Source: JBJMQS01 sp045802605
Lineage (GTDB): Bacteria > Planctomycetota > Planctomycetia > Gemmatales > Gemmataceae
NCBI GenBank assembly: GCA_045802605.1
Contig: JBJMQS010000028.1
Location: forward strand, 30,317-94,316
Reading direction: 5' to 3'
DNA: 64,000 nt
The notes below the pieces were generated by a model. That model saw only the letters and a list, made by a program, of their open reading frames with translations. It did no database searches and was not told the origin of the DNA. Shown piece after piece: positions 54,970 to 63,863 of the stretch. Numbering within the stretch: the first letter of the stretch is position 1; each line of letters starts with the position of its first letter. Made by a program: the position numbers and the translations under genes.

Positions 54970-55878
54970 CTACGGCGTAATCTCGCCCTCCGTTATGCTG
55001 ATCGCGCACGTCGGTCCCGTATCGCCTTTGATTTTCTGGCTGATAACTTTCGTCGCCGGTGCGAGGATGCTGAAGTGATCTACGCCGTTACCAGGAATGA
55101 AGTGCACATTGGCGTTGGTACATGATTTCGCCATGTTTCGCAACGAAGTGATGTTGCCCTCGATGGTGCCTTCGAGCACGAAAGTCGGCGTTTTGATCGT
55201 ATGCAACCAACGGCCCGGCGAACGCAGCTCCACCTCTTTGCGGTTCTTGCGGCTGAAGGGCGCGTACACCGCCGGGTAACCCGACACATCGTCCACCGGG
55301 CCGAACGAGAACACTGCACGAAAGCGGTCCGAGCACTCGGCCACTAAAAGCGCAAGCGAGCCACCGGTGCTGTGGCCGCCGAGATAAATCCGATTTGGAT
55401 CGACGTAATTTTGTTGCGCGAGGAAATCGGCCGCGGCCAACACGTCATCGACTTCGCCGAGCAGACCCTCGCGCTGGCCGGGGTTGTCGTTGCCGCCACG
55501 AAGCGAGGGAAACATCATGACCATCCCGGCCTTGCGGAACGCACTGGCCGACTGATCATTACTCGCCGACTGCTCCGTCCAGCAACCGTCGTCAATCGAA
55601 TTGCAGTCGCCGCCGGTGATCCACAGCATCGCCGCGTGCTTGGCCCCATCATCGGGATCGGGAGAAAGATACGCCGCAAACTGCCCGCCTGCCGCTGGAT
55701 AGCGAAGGAGGCGAAATACCCCCGTCGGGGGCTGCGGCGCGGGCTTCGCAGGCGGGGCGAGAGAAATGAGCTCACTGCGAAACCCCTTGCGAGCATCGAC
55801 GAGTGAGCCAGAATTCCTCGCCTTCCGGCAACCAGCTAGCAGCGCAAGAACCAGGACGAGCAGGGTGATGCGTTTCAT
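54970..55878 (-). CDS. Alpha/beta hydrolase lipoprotein (prolyl-oligopeptidase-like)
   Basis: 302 residues from ATG 55878. Lipoprotein signal LLVLVLALLAGC (C17). The nucleophile elbow is GGHSTGGS (Ser near 168), the catalytic Asp/His are in the TPTFVLEG and GVDHFSIL regions, and the N-terminus holds HAAMLWITGGD before the oxyanion loop. This is the layout of acyl-peptide hydrolases and related carboxyl-esterases of the S9 type. The substrate is unknown. Exposed at the membrane. Confidence 0.85.
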   Translation of the reverse strand: MKRITLLVLVLALLAGCRKARNSGSLVDARKGFRSELISLAPPAKPAPQPPTGVFRLLRYPAAGGQFAAYLSPDPDDGAKHAAMLWITGGDCNSIDDGCWTEQSASNDQSASAFRKAGMVMMFPSLRGGNDNPGQREGLLGEVDDVLAAADFLAQQNYVDPNRIYLGGHSTGGSLALLVAECSDRFRAVFSFGPVDDVSGYPAVYAPFSRKNRKEVELRSPGRWLHTIKTPTFVLEGTIEGNITSLRNMAKSCTNANVHFIPGNGVDHFSILAPATKVISQKIKGDTGPTCAISITEGEITP

Positions 55879-56094
55879 GGGTCGGCCTTTTGAGCGTAAG
55901 TTGGTCAAACCGATCGCCAATTGTGTTTTATAGTCGGGTAACTTGATGACATTACACGTGAATCGGAGAAGTGGAGCTTCGCGGCAGCGCCTTCCCGAGA
56001 ATAGCTAGAAACGAGGATGACAGCATCATTGCCGAAGTACCCGGTGAAACGACAATCACAGTGACAGAGCTGCTCAATTTGGAAGGATTTCACC

Positions 56095-57108
56095 ATGTCA
56101 AATGCCGGCCCTTCGCCGCAATTGTTCTTCGACACGATCACCGCGTATCAACGCACCGAGGCACTGCGGGCGGCCATCGAGCTCGAACTGTTCACGCACA
56201 TCGGCGCGGGGCGGAACTCAGTCGATGAGATTGCCCACGCCTCAGGCGCGTCGCCGCGGGGCGTTCGCATCCTGGCCGACTATCTCACCATCCTCGGCTT
56301 CCTTCGCAAAGAGACCGGAAGTTATCGGCTCACGCCCGATACCCAGATGTTTCTCGATCGCCGCTCGCCGGCCTATGTCGGCGGTGCAGCCGAGTTCTTG
56401 TTAACCAATGATCTGCGCGAGGCGTTTTCGCAATTACCCGCGGCCGTTCGCAAGGGCGGAACGACTCTGCCCGACGAAGGAACCGTCTCGCGCGACAATC
56501 GAGTTTGGGTGGCGTTCGCGCATGCGATGGCGCCGCTCATGCAAATGCCAGCGCAAATGCTCGCCAACTTGATTGGCGGCGATACCCAACAACCTTTGCG
56601 CGTGCTCGATGTTGCCGCCGGGCATGGCGTGTTCGGCATCGCGGTCGCCCAGCGATTCCCAAATGCTCACATTACCGCGCTCGATTGGCCGGCCGTGCTT
56701 GAGGTCGCGGCGGAAAACGCTCGACGGGCGGGCGTCGCAAATCGCCATGTGTTGTTGCTGGGCAGTGCCTTCGAGACCGACTGGGGCGGGCCATACGACA
56801 TTATCTTGTTAACCAACTTCCTGCATCACTTCGACCTTCCGACTTGCGAACAACTGGCGGCCAAAGCGCACGCCGCTCTTGCGCCGGGTGGCAGAGCGCT
56901 GACGCTCGAATTCATTCCCGAGCCGGACCGAATCACGCCGCCATCCTCAGCCGGGTTCGCGCTGACAATGCTGGCAACGACACCACACGGCGACGCCTAC
57001 ACCTTCGCCGAGTATGAACAAGTGTTTGCCAACGCCGGTTTCCGCCGCAGTGAATTCCATCCACTGCCGCCGACCACTCAGCAAGCGGTGGTCTCGCATA
57101 AGGGATGA
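56095..57108 (+). CDS. SAM-dependent O-methyltransferase-type protein
   Basis: 337 residues (AAGGAT upstream of ATG). Residues ~10-80 form a winged-helix dimerisation domain like those of O-methyltransferases (TEALRAAIELELFTHIG, EIAHASGASPRGVRILADYLTILGFL). The Rossmann domain has motif I VLDVAAGHGVFGIAVA, followed by ALDWPAVLEVAAENA and a C-terminal LTNFLHHFDL block. Likely small-molecule methylation; no biosynthetic cluster is adjacent. Confidence 0.85.
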   Translation: MSNAGPSPQLFFDTITAYQRTEALRAAIELELFTHIGAGRNSVDEIAHASGASPRGVRILADYLTILGFLRKETGSYRLTPDTQMFLDRRSPAYVGGAAEFLLTNDLREAFSQLPAAVRKGGTTLPDEGTVSRDNRVWVAFAHAMAPLMQMPAQMLANLIGGDTQQPLRVLDVAAGHGVFGIAVAQRFPNAHITALDWPAVLEVAAENARRAGVANRHVLLLGSAFETDWGGPYDIILLTNFLHHFDLPTCEQLAAKAHAALAPGGRALTLEFIPEPDRITPPSSAGFALTMLATTPHGDAYTFAEYEQVFANAGFRRSEFHPLPPTTQQAVVSHKG

Positions 57109-57324
57109 AATTGCCGCCCAACGTCTTCACACCCAAAAGAAGAAACTCTCTCCCCGATGGTCAGTCGTCCGCCGTAATGAAATTGACCGTTCAATAATTG
57201 GCGGGAAATAGCCCATCAATGCGGGTTCTGCCGTCGGCCGGACCAATCCCAAGCGGTTTCCCGCGAATAAGCTGGAGTGAAACCGCCCTTTGTGATTCGG
57301 GGTATTACGCCCAGGGAGCGATGC

Positions 57325-57867
57325 GTGGCCGGCGAACACGACGACGCTTCCTTGGTCCGGCAGTGCCTCAGGCACCACGCCGACGCCATCCGCGAATTGA
57401 TCAGCCGGTTCGAGTCGCCGGTGTTTGGGTTGTGCTTCAAACTGTTGGGCAATCGGCACGATGCCGAGGACGTGACACAGGAAGTGTTCTTGCGAGTCTT
57501 CCGGAGCCTGAAGCGGTGGGATGCCGCCCGGCCGCTCAAACCGTGGGTGCTGGCCATCACGGTGAACCGCTGCCGGACCTGGGCGGGCCGGCGGTCCAAG
57601 CGGCCGCAGTCGGTCGATTACCTCCCCGACACCGCGGCCGCCAAGCCGGAGGACGATTCGGTCGAGTTGCGGCGGGAGCTCAACGCGGCCCTTGAGGGGC
57701 TGCGGCCCGAATACCGCGAGGCTTTCGTCTTGTTCCATGAGCAGGGTTGCCCGTATGAGGTGATCGCCGAGCGGCTCGGCCGGCCGGTCGGCACGATCAA
57801 GACCTGGCTGCATCGGGCACGCCTGGAACTTTTGGATTTGCTCAAAGGCCGGGGAATGATGGAGTAG
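57325..57867 (+). CDS. ECF-type RNA polymerase sigma factor
   Basis: 180 residues from GTG 57325, chosen because AGGGAG lies six bases upstream; a GTG at 57277 would add 16 residues. Region 2 is FGLCFKLLGNRHDAEDVTQEVFLRVFRSL, region 4 is EYREAFVLFHEQGCPYEVIAERLGRPVGTIKTWLHRARLELLDLL. No region 3, as usual for extracytoplasmic-function factors. It is followed 35 bases later by a zinc-anti-sigma-like gene. Confidence 0.92.
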   Translation: MAGEHDDASLVRQCLRHHADAIRELISRFESPVFGLCFKLLGNRHDAEDVTQEVFLRVFRSLKRWDAARPLKPWVLAITVNRCRTWAGRRSKRPQSVDYLPDTAAAKPEDDSVELRRELNAALEGLRPEYREAFVLFHEQGCPYEVIAERLGRPVGTIKTWLHRARLELLDLLKGRGMME

Positions 57868-57902
57868 GTGGGCCAAGCTTTGGTTGCCCATCGGACACGA
57901 AA

Positions 57903-58520
57903 ATGACCAACGACATTACTAACTGTGACCTCGCTCTCGACTTGCTCCAGCGCCGGCTCGATGGCGACTTCGCGCTGACCACGCCGGAAGTGGATGCCCA
58001 CGTGGCGAACTGCGCAAGTTGTCGTGCCCGCTTCGCTACGGCCGAGTTGTTCTTGCATGCCTATCCGCCGCGGCCGCGTGTCGGTTTCGCGGATCGGATG
58101 ACGGTCGCAGTCCGGCGCGATTCGCGCAATCGTGAAGTAACGCGCTGGGCTGCAGTGTCAGTCGCAATTGCCGCGGCGATTGTGGTCGCGGTGCGAGTCG
58201 CATGGCCCGGCGCGCCTACCGAGCTGCCGCCGGTGGCCAGGGTCACGTTCGGTCCATCCGTCGAAGATCGCATTGCACAAGCGAAGACGACCGTCGTCGC
58301 GTGGCGAGACGCGGCAACTCAAAAGGTCAAGATGCCGAGCGATTGGCCCGCTATGACTCCCAACAAAGATCTGGCGACGGCGTTCGAGCCCGCCAAGGCA
58401 ACGTTCGCCGACGCGAGCAAAGGGTTGGCGAGTGGCTTCGAGCCGGTCACGGACTCCGCGAAGCGGGCAATGAATCTCTTCCGCCGCGACTTACCGGCGG
58501 GTGACGGAAATCAGAATTAA
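57903..58520 (+). CDS. Anti-sigma factor with zf-HC2 domain
   Basis: 205 residues. Residues H33-x3-C37-x2-C40 (AHVANCASC) match the zinc-binding anti-sigma domain, one membrane segment lies near 82-100 (AAVSVAIAAAIVVAVRVA), and a periplasmic helical part follows. With the upstream ECF sigma gene it forms a likely sigma/anti-sigma pair; release on an envelope signal is inferred from the family. Confidence 0.85.
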   Translation: MTNDITNCDLALDLLQRRLDGDFALTTPEVDAHVANCASCRARFATAELFLHAYPPRPRVGFADRMTVAVRRDSRNREVTRWAAVSVAIAAAIVVAVRVAWPGAPTELPPVARVTFGPSVEDRIAQAKTTVVAWRDAATQKVKMPSDWPAMTPNKDLATAFEPAKATFADASKGLASGFEPVTDSAKRAMNLFRRDLPAGDGNQN

Positions 58521-58600
58521 CCACAGAGCACAGAGAGCACAGAGGAATAACATGAAATCGCTTCTTGGATTTCTCTGTGCTCTCTGTGTGCTCTGTGGTT
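58519..58600. repeat. Palindromic repeat overlapping an RBS and signal peptide
   Basis: Left arm at 58519-58545 (AACCACAGAG...CAGAGG) pairs with right arm 58573-58600, with a 2-base bulge. The left arm ends in AGAGGAA, which is the ribosome binding site of the 58552 start; the right arm encodes residues F7-S17 of the signal peptide. Confidence 0.85.
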
Positions 58601-60243
58601 CAACTCTTGCCGCATCCCCTCGCGATGAGTTGCTCAAACTTGTTCCCAGTGATGCTGGATTTGTCGTGGTCGTCCAAGATCTTCGTGGGCAAATCAATCG
58701 CTTGCGTGAAGGGCCCTTCGCCAAGAAATTCCTGCAAACCGCATCCGGCAAAGCGCTCCTCAGCGACGGCGTTGCCAAGGAAATGGCCACCGCCGATCAG
58801 CTGCTCTCAGGCGAGATTGGTTTGCCCTGGGCGAAGATCCGGGACGATCTGCTCGGCGACGCTATTGTCTTCGTGTACCGCCCAGGCCCAACCGATAAGC
58901 CTGAAGATGAAGAAGGAATCGCGCTTTTGTACGCGCGCGATCCGAACTCCGCGAACATCGTGTTGGAGCATCTCGACGCTGCCGAGAAAAAGGCGGGCAA
59001 GCTCACCTCCGTCACGACCGTGACGCACAACGGCAAGTCATATCGCAAGCGCGTGCGCAAAGGGGAGTCTGACGAGTTTCTCTACCAGCGTGGCCCGTTA
59101 GTCGCGGTCGGCTCTGGCGAAGCGCTGATTCGGCAAATCATCGATGCTGATCGCGACGAAGCCACCGGTGAGCCTGACTTAGCGAAGCAACTGCGGGAAT
59201 TGAATGTCGCAACAGCCAGCGTGGTTTGGTGGATCAATCCCCGGGCTTTCGACGCGGGCATTGAAACGAAACTCAAGAAAGCGCGCGGCACCGAAGCCTC
59301 AGTGCAGACAGCATTCGCGCGACACTGGAAAGCGCTGGACGGCATCGCGGTGTTCTTTGATCCCTCAGCCGACTTGAAGCTTGGCATCGCCATATCCGCG
59401 CGGCCCGATGCGTTGCCGCCCGCAACTCGGGTGTTTTTGCAAGAGTTGTCTAAGCCCTCCGCACTGCTGGCGTCGTTTCCCGAAGATGCCTTGATCACCG
59501 TGGCGGGTCGATTTGCCTTGCCATCCCTGTTGGAAGCCGGCGCAAACTTCCTGCCTGATGATACTCGCAAAGATCTTCGCAACGCGGCTCGCCGCACTGT
59601 CGGGGCTGCTCTCGGTTCCGATGTCATGAGCGAGTTGCCCAACCATATGGGGCCCGATTGGGGTGTGTGTGTCACGGCTCCGAGCCGTGAGGAGCAATGG
59701 CCAGCGGTCACGGCCGCCGTCCGGCTCGACGATGCTCAGCCGCCGGTCGCGCCGCGGGTGCTCGATGGCGTGCAGGCGCTCGCGACCGTGGCCATCGTGG
59801 GTTACAACGTTCGCAATCCGGACGCGATCACGCAACAAACCGAACGCCAGGGCGAAGTTGAAGTGCGCTATTTCGTGAATGATATGGCCTTTCCGAAGGG
59901 TCTAAAGCCGGCGTTCGCTTGGAAGGGCGGCTTTCTGGTATTCGCCAGTTCCCCCGAATGCGTAAGGCGGTTCAATCCACCCAAAGCCGAACCGAGCGGA
60001 TCGGATGCGCCGCTCTTGCGCGTGGCCATTCGCGGGTGGGCCAGTTATCTGCGCGAACGCAAGGACGACGCGGCCAAATTCATGGCCGCTCACGAAGCTG
60101 GCACCGCCGACGAAGCGAAAGTGCAACTCGACTCGATGCTCGAAATGCTGGATTTATTCGATGGACTGGATTTGACGCTCAAATCGGAAGCCCGGCGGGC
60201 AACGCTGACGTTACGCCTCCGCACCACCGCACCGTTGCAATAA
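58552..60243 (+). CDS. Secreted protein of unknown function with repeat-derived signal peptide
   Basis: 563 residues from ATG 58552 (AGAGGAA upstream). Signal peptide MKSLLGFLCALCVLCGSTLA, cut before ASPRD. The mature part is soluble, mixed alpha/beta with no recognised family; it has repeated segments such as DAGFVVVVQDLRG and GPLVAVGSGEALIRQIID, and a central ALLASFPEDALITVAGRFALPSL. It follows the sigma/anti-sigma pair, so it may share the promoter. A palindromic repeat spans the start region and another lies right after the stop. Confidence 0.7.
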   Translation: MKSLLGFLCALCVLCGSTLAASPRDELLKLVPSDAGFVVVVQDLRGQINRLREGPFAKKFLQTASGKALLSDGVAKEMATADQLLSGEIGLPWAKIRDDLLGDAIVFVYRPGPTDKPEDEEGIALLYARDPNSANIVLEHLDAAEKKAGKLTSVTTVTHNGKSYRKRVRKGESDEFLYQRGPLVAVGSGEALIRQIIDADRDEATGEPDLAKQLRELNVATASVVWWINPRAFDAGIETKLKKARGTEASVQTAFARHWKALDGIAVFFDPSADLKLGIAISARPDALPPATRVFLQELSKPSALLASFPEDALITVAGRFALPSLLEAGANFLPDDTRKDLRNAARRTVGAALGSDVMSELPNHMGPDWGVCVTAPSREEQWPAVTAAVRLDDAQPPVAPRVLDGVQALATVAIVGYNVRNPDAITQQTERQGEVEVRYFVNDMAFPKGLKPAFAWKGGFLVFASSPECVRRFNPPKAEPSGSDAPLLRVAIRGWASYLRERKDDAAKFMAAHEAGTADEAKVQLDSMLEMLDLFDGLDLTLKSEARRATLTLRLRTTAPLQ

Positions 60244-60330
60244 AGAGTTAACCGCAGAGGCGCAGAGGACGCAGAGAAGATCTCTTCTCTGTCTTTCTCA
60301 GCGCCCTCTGCGTCTCTGCGGTTAACTCTC
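60244..60330. repeat. Palindromic repeat after a secreted-protein gene
   Basis: Arms beginning AGAGTTAACCGCAGAG (60244) and its near-exact reverse complement ending at 60330, related in style (xCAGAG units) to the repeat at 58519-58600 but with G/C exchanges. It could fold into a long hairpin acting as a terminator, or be a mobile REP-like element. Confidence 0.8.
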
Positions 60331-60690
60331 TTTTCCTCAGACTTGAACAACCCGCATAACCCCGTCGCCAAACATTTCGCCACAACCGACCTCGTTTCTG
60401 AGTGCTCCGTGCGGTTAGCATAATCGCGCGATTCGATTCGGCCGGGCGCGATTTTGCCCGGCGAAATCACTTTTTCGGGCCACATCTGCGGATCGCCCGG
60501 ATTGCTCGCGTTGCCGCGCTAGTGCGACCAGCCGAGGAGCGACACCGCACGTTTCACAGCGCAGATGTTCGAGCCGAAACGCTCGTGCGGACGATACCGT
60601 TGAGCAATGGGACAACTGAGCCAAACATGGCTTGCCCCGACTTGGATCGTCGGGACCAATTGAGTCTAATCGTTGCGGAAACTTTAACGG
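60331..60690. other. Intergenic upstream of the sigma factor gene
   Basis: No gene recognised. The sigma factor frame is open across this region to 60402, but the translation is unlike any sigma leader and the region likely holds the promoter. Confidence 0.4.
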
Positions 60691-60697
60691 CCAAGAA

Positions 60698-60782
60698 AGG
60701 TGGTGGGGTTGTCAGGTTGTTCGGTCGTTCGGTGGTTCACCACCCAACAACCAACCACCAAGCCACCCAACCACCTAAACAC
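60698..60782. repeat. GGTTG/CAACC palindromic repeat upstream of the sigma factor gene
   Basis: A hairpin centred on GGTGGTTCACCACC with GGTTGTT...AACAACC arms and further CCACC/ACCACC units, of different sequence to the CAGAG repeats. It sits directly upstream of the Shine-Dalgarno AGGAAAG at 60792. Confidence 0.6.
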
Positions 60783-60803
60783 CTAGACTTCAGGAAAGAC
60801 CCT

Positions 60804-61640
60804 ATGGCCCGACTCCGCCGCACTCGAAGCGACGCTGTCCAGTCCCCGCTGGAAACCTATCTGCGGGAAATCAACGAGACGGCCTTGCTCAGCGCCGACG
60901 AGGAGAAGGAGCTCGCGTACCGCATCGAAACCGGTGATAACCAGGCGCGCGACCGCATGGTCCGGGCCAACTTGCGCCTGGTCGTCAATATCGCACGCGG
61001 CTACACGGGCAAAGGACTCGCGCTCCAAGACCTTATCGAAGAAGGCAACCTCGGCCTGCTGCGTGCCGTCGAAGGTTTCGACCCTTCGATGAACACGCGC
61101 TTCTCGACTTACGCCAGCTACTGGATCAAGCAGTCCATCAAGCGCGCGCTCGTCAACACCGCCAAGACTATCCGCATCCCGGCATACATGGTCGAACTCC
61201 TCGCCAAATGGCGCCGCGCGACCAACAAGCTGACGGATGAATTGGGCCGAGCGCCGACGCACGAGGAAATCGCTCGTCTTCTCGGTCTGCCGAAGAAGAA
61301 GCTCTCGATCATCAAAAAAGCCATTCGCGTTTACAATTCCGTTCCGCAATCCGACCAGGCCGACGGCGGCTGGTCAATCGACGAGATGGTCGAAGACGGC
61401 CGCGCCAAGTCGCCGGACCTGGAAATGGTCGAAACAGACGACCTGAGTCATGTACTCGGGCTGCTCGACAAGATGGATAAGCGCGAAGCCACAGTTTTAC
61501 GCATGCGCTTCGGCCTCGACGAAGAAGAACCGAAGACGCTCAAGGAAATCGGCGAATCGCTGGGTCTGACCCGGGAACGCGTCCGCCAAATCGAATCCGA
61601 GGCCCTGGCCAAGCTCAGCGATAGCATCGCGGCGGACTAA
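60804..61640 (+). CDS. RNA polymerase sigma-70 family factor (RpoD/SigA-like, no region 1.1)
   Basis: 278 residues from ATG 60804 (AGGAAAG upstream). Region 1.2 PLETYLREINETALLSADEEKELA; region 2 DRMVRANLRLVVNIARGYTGKGLALQDLIEEGNLGLLRAVEGFDPSMNTRFSTYASYWIKQSIKRAL with the -10 recognition helix; region 3; region 4 LKEIGESLGLTRERVRQIESEALAKL for the -35 box. Region 1.1 is missing and the length fits group 2 sigma factors (RpoD-like alternative factors). Likely a stress or condition-specific sigma factor, though a principal role is not excluded. Confidence 0.93.
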   Translation: MARLRRTRSDAVQSPLETYLREINETALLSADEEKELAYRIETGDNQARDRMVRANLRLVVNIARGYTGKGLALQDLIEEGNLGLLRAVEGFDPSMNTRFSTYASYWIKQSIKRALVNTAKTIRIPAYMVELLAKWRRATNKLTDELGRAPTHEEIARLLGLPKKKLSIIKKAIRVYNSVPQSDQADGGWSIDEMVEDGRAKSPDLEMVETDDLSHVLGLLDKMDKREATVLRMRFGLDEEEPKTLKEIGESLGLTRERVRQIESEALAKLSDSIAAD

Positions 61641-61744
61641 GCTCACCCATGGCTGTGGGTGGGCTTGGGTGCCCACCCTACCTCTCCTCTTCCCTCTCTG
61701 CTAACCTAATGAAGTTCGTCCTCCCCATCTGGATGGATACTTCT

Positions 61745-63022
61745 ATGGCCCGCTTGCTTTTCGCAGTGGCGATTTTCGTTGGCATCATTGGCACGAGCCT
61801 CTCCGTTCGAGCACAAACTCCCGATGCGCTCAAAGGCGCGGACAAGTCGCTTTACGAATCCTTGCGCAAGGGCGACACCGCGCCCGATACCAAGGAAGCC
61901 AAAGATGTGATCGGCAAAGAAGCGAAATACTTATCCGCTCAACTCATCGATCCGCAGCGACTCAACACAGACACTTTGGCGATTGCGGTCGAAAACGCGA
62001 TCAAAGAACTCCCGGTGCAAAAGTTCCCGCCCAAAAAAGAAGATGGCGACGTCAAACCCAATCTCATTGCGTTTGCCGGGGAGATGGGCCATGCCATGGT
62101 GACCGAGTTGCAACCCCGTCTGAAACACCCGAACATCGCTGTGCGGGTCAATGCCGCTCGTATGCTCGCGGTCGTGGCTCAAATCGGCGCTGATGAAGTG
62201 GCGGCTCCCGCGATCGCAATTATCGAAGACCCGAAAGAGTCCGAAGCGGTCAAGCACTGGGCCTTGGAAACGCTTAAGAACATATTTGCCTATGTGCCCG
62301 AGCCGAGCATTCCTGAGAAATCGGCTTTTCGCCCGCAGAAGAAAGCTGACGAGCGAAAAGCGATCCAGGTCCTCTGCGACTTTGTCTTGCGCACTCCGAA
62401 CATCGACGGCCTATCGCAAGAAGAGATCAACACCTACCATTACAACCGGCTCGTGGCCGTGCGTGCGCTCGGCCATGTCCGCACGCATCGCGTGAGGTTC
62501 CAAGAGAACGTCTTCGCCAAACCAGCGTGGGTGTTGTTGAAAGTGGCAAACCGTGACGGCCTGGTCCCGGTGCCGGAACTCAAAGAGCGGGCCGACGCGA
62601 TTTACGCATTCACCCAGTTGTTCCCGGTCACTCGCGCCAACGTCGATCGCGAGATTAACATGGAGTACGCGACCGACCGGCTGACCGCGGCGATCTTGGA
62701 TATCGTCACCGCCAAAGTGAACCCGCCGCAGAATCTCGCCCTGCAGAGCCTGTCCATGGCGTGGCCGTATACCTTCGCCCTCTGGTCAATCGGCTTGGAA
62801 CAGTTGCAAAAGAACGTCACGGATTCGCAATTGAACGGGGCGGACGCCGTGAGAACGGCCTACGCGCGAATTAGAACAGATCTGCTTGATCCGCTCCGGA
62901 GCAACGCGGCGGGAGTCACGCCGGACATCCAGAACTTCCAAGCCTGGTTCGTCAGCAACCGCACCAAAGCGACCGAACTCTATACCGGCGATCCAAGCTC
63001 GAAGGTCAATCCGGTGAAGTAA
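61745..63022 (+). CDS. Secreted helical-repeat protein of unknown function
   Basis: 425 residues from ATG 61745 (ATG 61733 also possible). Signal peptide ARLLFAVAIFVGIIGTSLSVRA, cut before QTPDA. The mature part is helical with HEAT-like segments (HPNIAVRVNAARMLAVVAQIGADEVAAPAIAII) in the middle. No named family. Likely periplasmic. Confidence 0.7.
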   Translation: MARLLFAVAIFVGIIGTSLSVRAQTPDALKGADKSLYESLRKGDTAPDTKEAKDVIGKEAKYLSAQLIDPQRLNTDTLAIAVENAIKELPVQKFPPKKEDGDVKPNLIAFAGEMGHAMVTELQPRLKHPNIAVRVNAARMLAVVAQIGADEVAAPAIAIIEDPKESEAVKHWALETLKNIFAYVPEPSIPEKSAFRPQKKADERKAIQVLCDFVLRTPNIDGLSQEEINTYHYNRLVAVRALGHVRTHRVRFQENVFAKPAWVLLKVANRDGLVPVPELKERADAIYAFTQLFPVTRANVDREINMEYATDRLTAAILDIVTAKVNPPQNLALQSLSMAWPYTFALWSIGLEQLQKNVTDSQLNGADAVRTAYARIRTDLLDPLRSNAAGVTPDIQNFQAWFVSNRTKATELYTGDPSSKVNPVK

Positions 63023-63040
63023 GTCTCGGCGCTCTGACTC

Positions 63041-63397
63041 TTAGTGCTCAATCCACATCCACTCCGGCGGTGTCGCTTCGAACTTCGAATAGACATCGTC
63101 CGGGTCGATGGGATCGAACTCGATCCCAGCCGAGCGTAACTCGATTTCCAATATCCCCGTAACGCCGGCTTCGACTAAGTACTGCCGGGATAGTTGTTCG
63201 CCATTTCGGTCAAATTTCGTCGTTTCGGCATACACCCGCTCGAAGTCGGCCGGGTGATTGCGGAGCATGAGCGTCCAAAAGGCACTTAGCCGGGCTTTGA
63301 AATTCGGCTCCGACTCGTCGTGCCGGGAGCGGATGGTCAGGCACAAGTATTCGTCAGTCACAATTGTCCTTTGCAAATTCGTTTCGCGCGCACTCAT
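63041..63397 (-). CDS. Small hypothetical protein
   Basis: 118 residues, no signal peptide or recognised motif; acidic C-terminal end (DPIDPDDVYSKFEATPPEW). The layout is strand-helix-strand (EYLCLTIRSRH, FKARLSAFWTLMLRNH, GILEIELRSAGI). Convergent with the helical-repeat gene. Function unknown. Confidence 0.6.
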   Translation of the reverse strand: MSARETNLQRTIVTDEYLCLTIRSRHDESEPNFKARLSAFWTLMLRNHPADFERVYAETTKFDRNGEQLSRQYLVEAGVTGILEIELRSAGIEFDPIDPDDVYSKFEATPPEWMWIEH

Positions 63398-63503
63398 CTT
63401 AGCGGTTGTACCGACAATGGAGAGCCGGCAAGCCGCGTAAACCCTTCCGAATCCGTGGACCGGACAGCCGCCGGATTGTTACGGTGGTTCTGGAGGATAT
63501 GCG

Positions 63504-63821
63504 ATGAAGCGTGCGTTGGCATTGTCGATGTGGGCCGGATTCAGCGCGATTGGATTTGCCCAGCAGCCCGAGCTGATTCCCATTCCGCTCGACCCGCCGC
63601 AGGTAATCACTCCACCTGTCGTGATGTCGTCGCCGATGGTGTTTGAGCGTACGAGCATGTATCGTTGGCAGTATTACGGCGTCGATCGCATGGGCACATT
63701 CCGCCCGCGCGTTGTGCTCGACTACCCCGAGCCCCGCTATATCTACAGCGGCAAGGTCTACCCCATGCTGCCCGTCCGGCAGCGCGACTACTCGTCCATG
63801 ATCGTCGGCAGCGCGCAATAA
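63504..63821 (+). CDS. Small secreted protein
   Basis: 105 residues with a signal peptide (MKRALALSMWAGFSAIGFA, cut before QQPEL). GGAGG at ~63491. The mature part is proline- and tyrosine-rich (SMYRWQYYGVDRMG, YPEPRYIYSG) with no known domain. Probably periplasmic or envelope-associated. Confidence 0.7.
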   Translation: MKRALALSMWAGFSAIGFAQQPELIPIPLDPPQVITPPVVMSSPMVFERTSMYRWQYYGVDRMGTFRPRVVLDYPEPRYIYSGKVYPMLPVRQRDYSSMIVGSAQ

Positions 63822-63863
63822 AAAAACGCTTGGCCCTTGACCAAGCGTATCGCTTCTTAGAAT

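Noticed and set aside
59082..59711. Minus-strand 209-codon frame
   Set aside because: Antisense to the secreted protein gene with no ribosome binding site or motifs.
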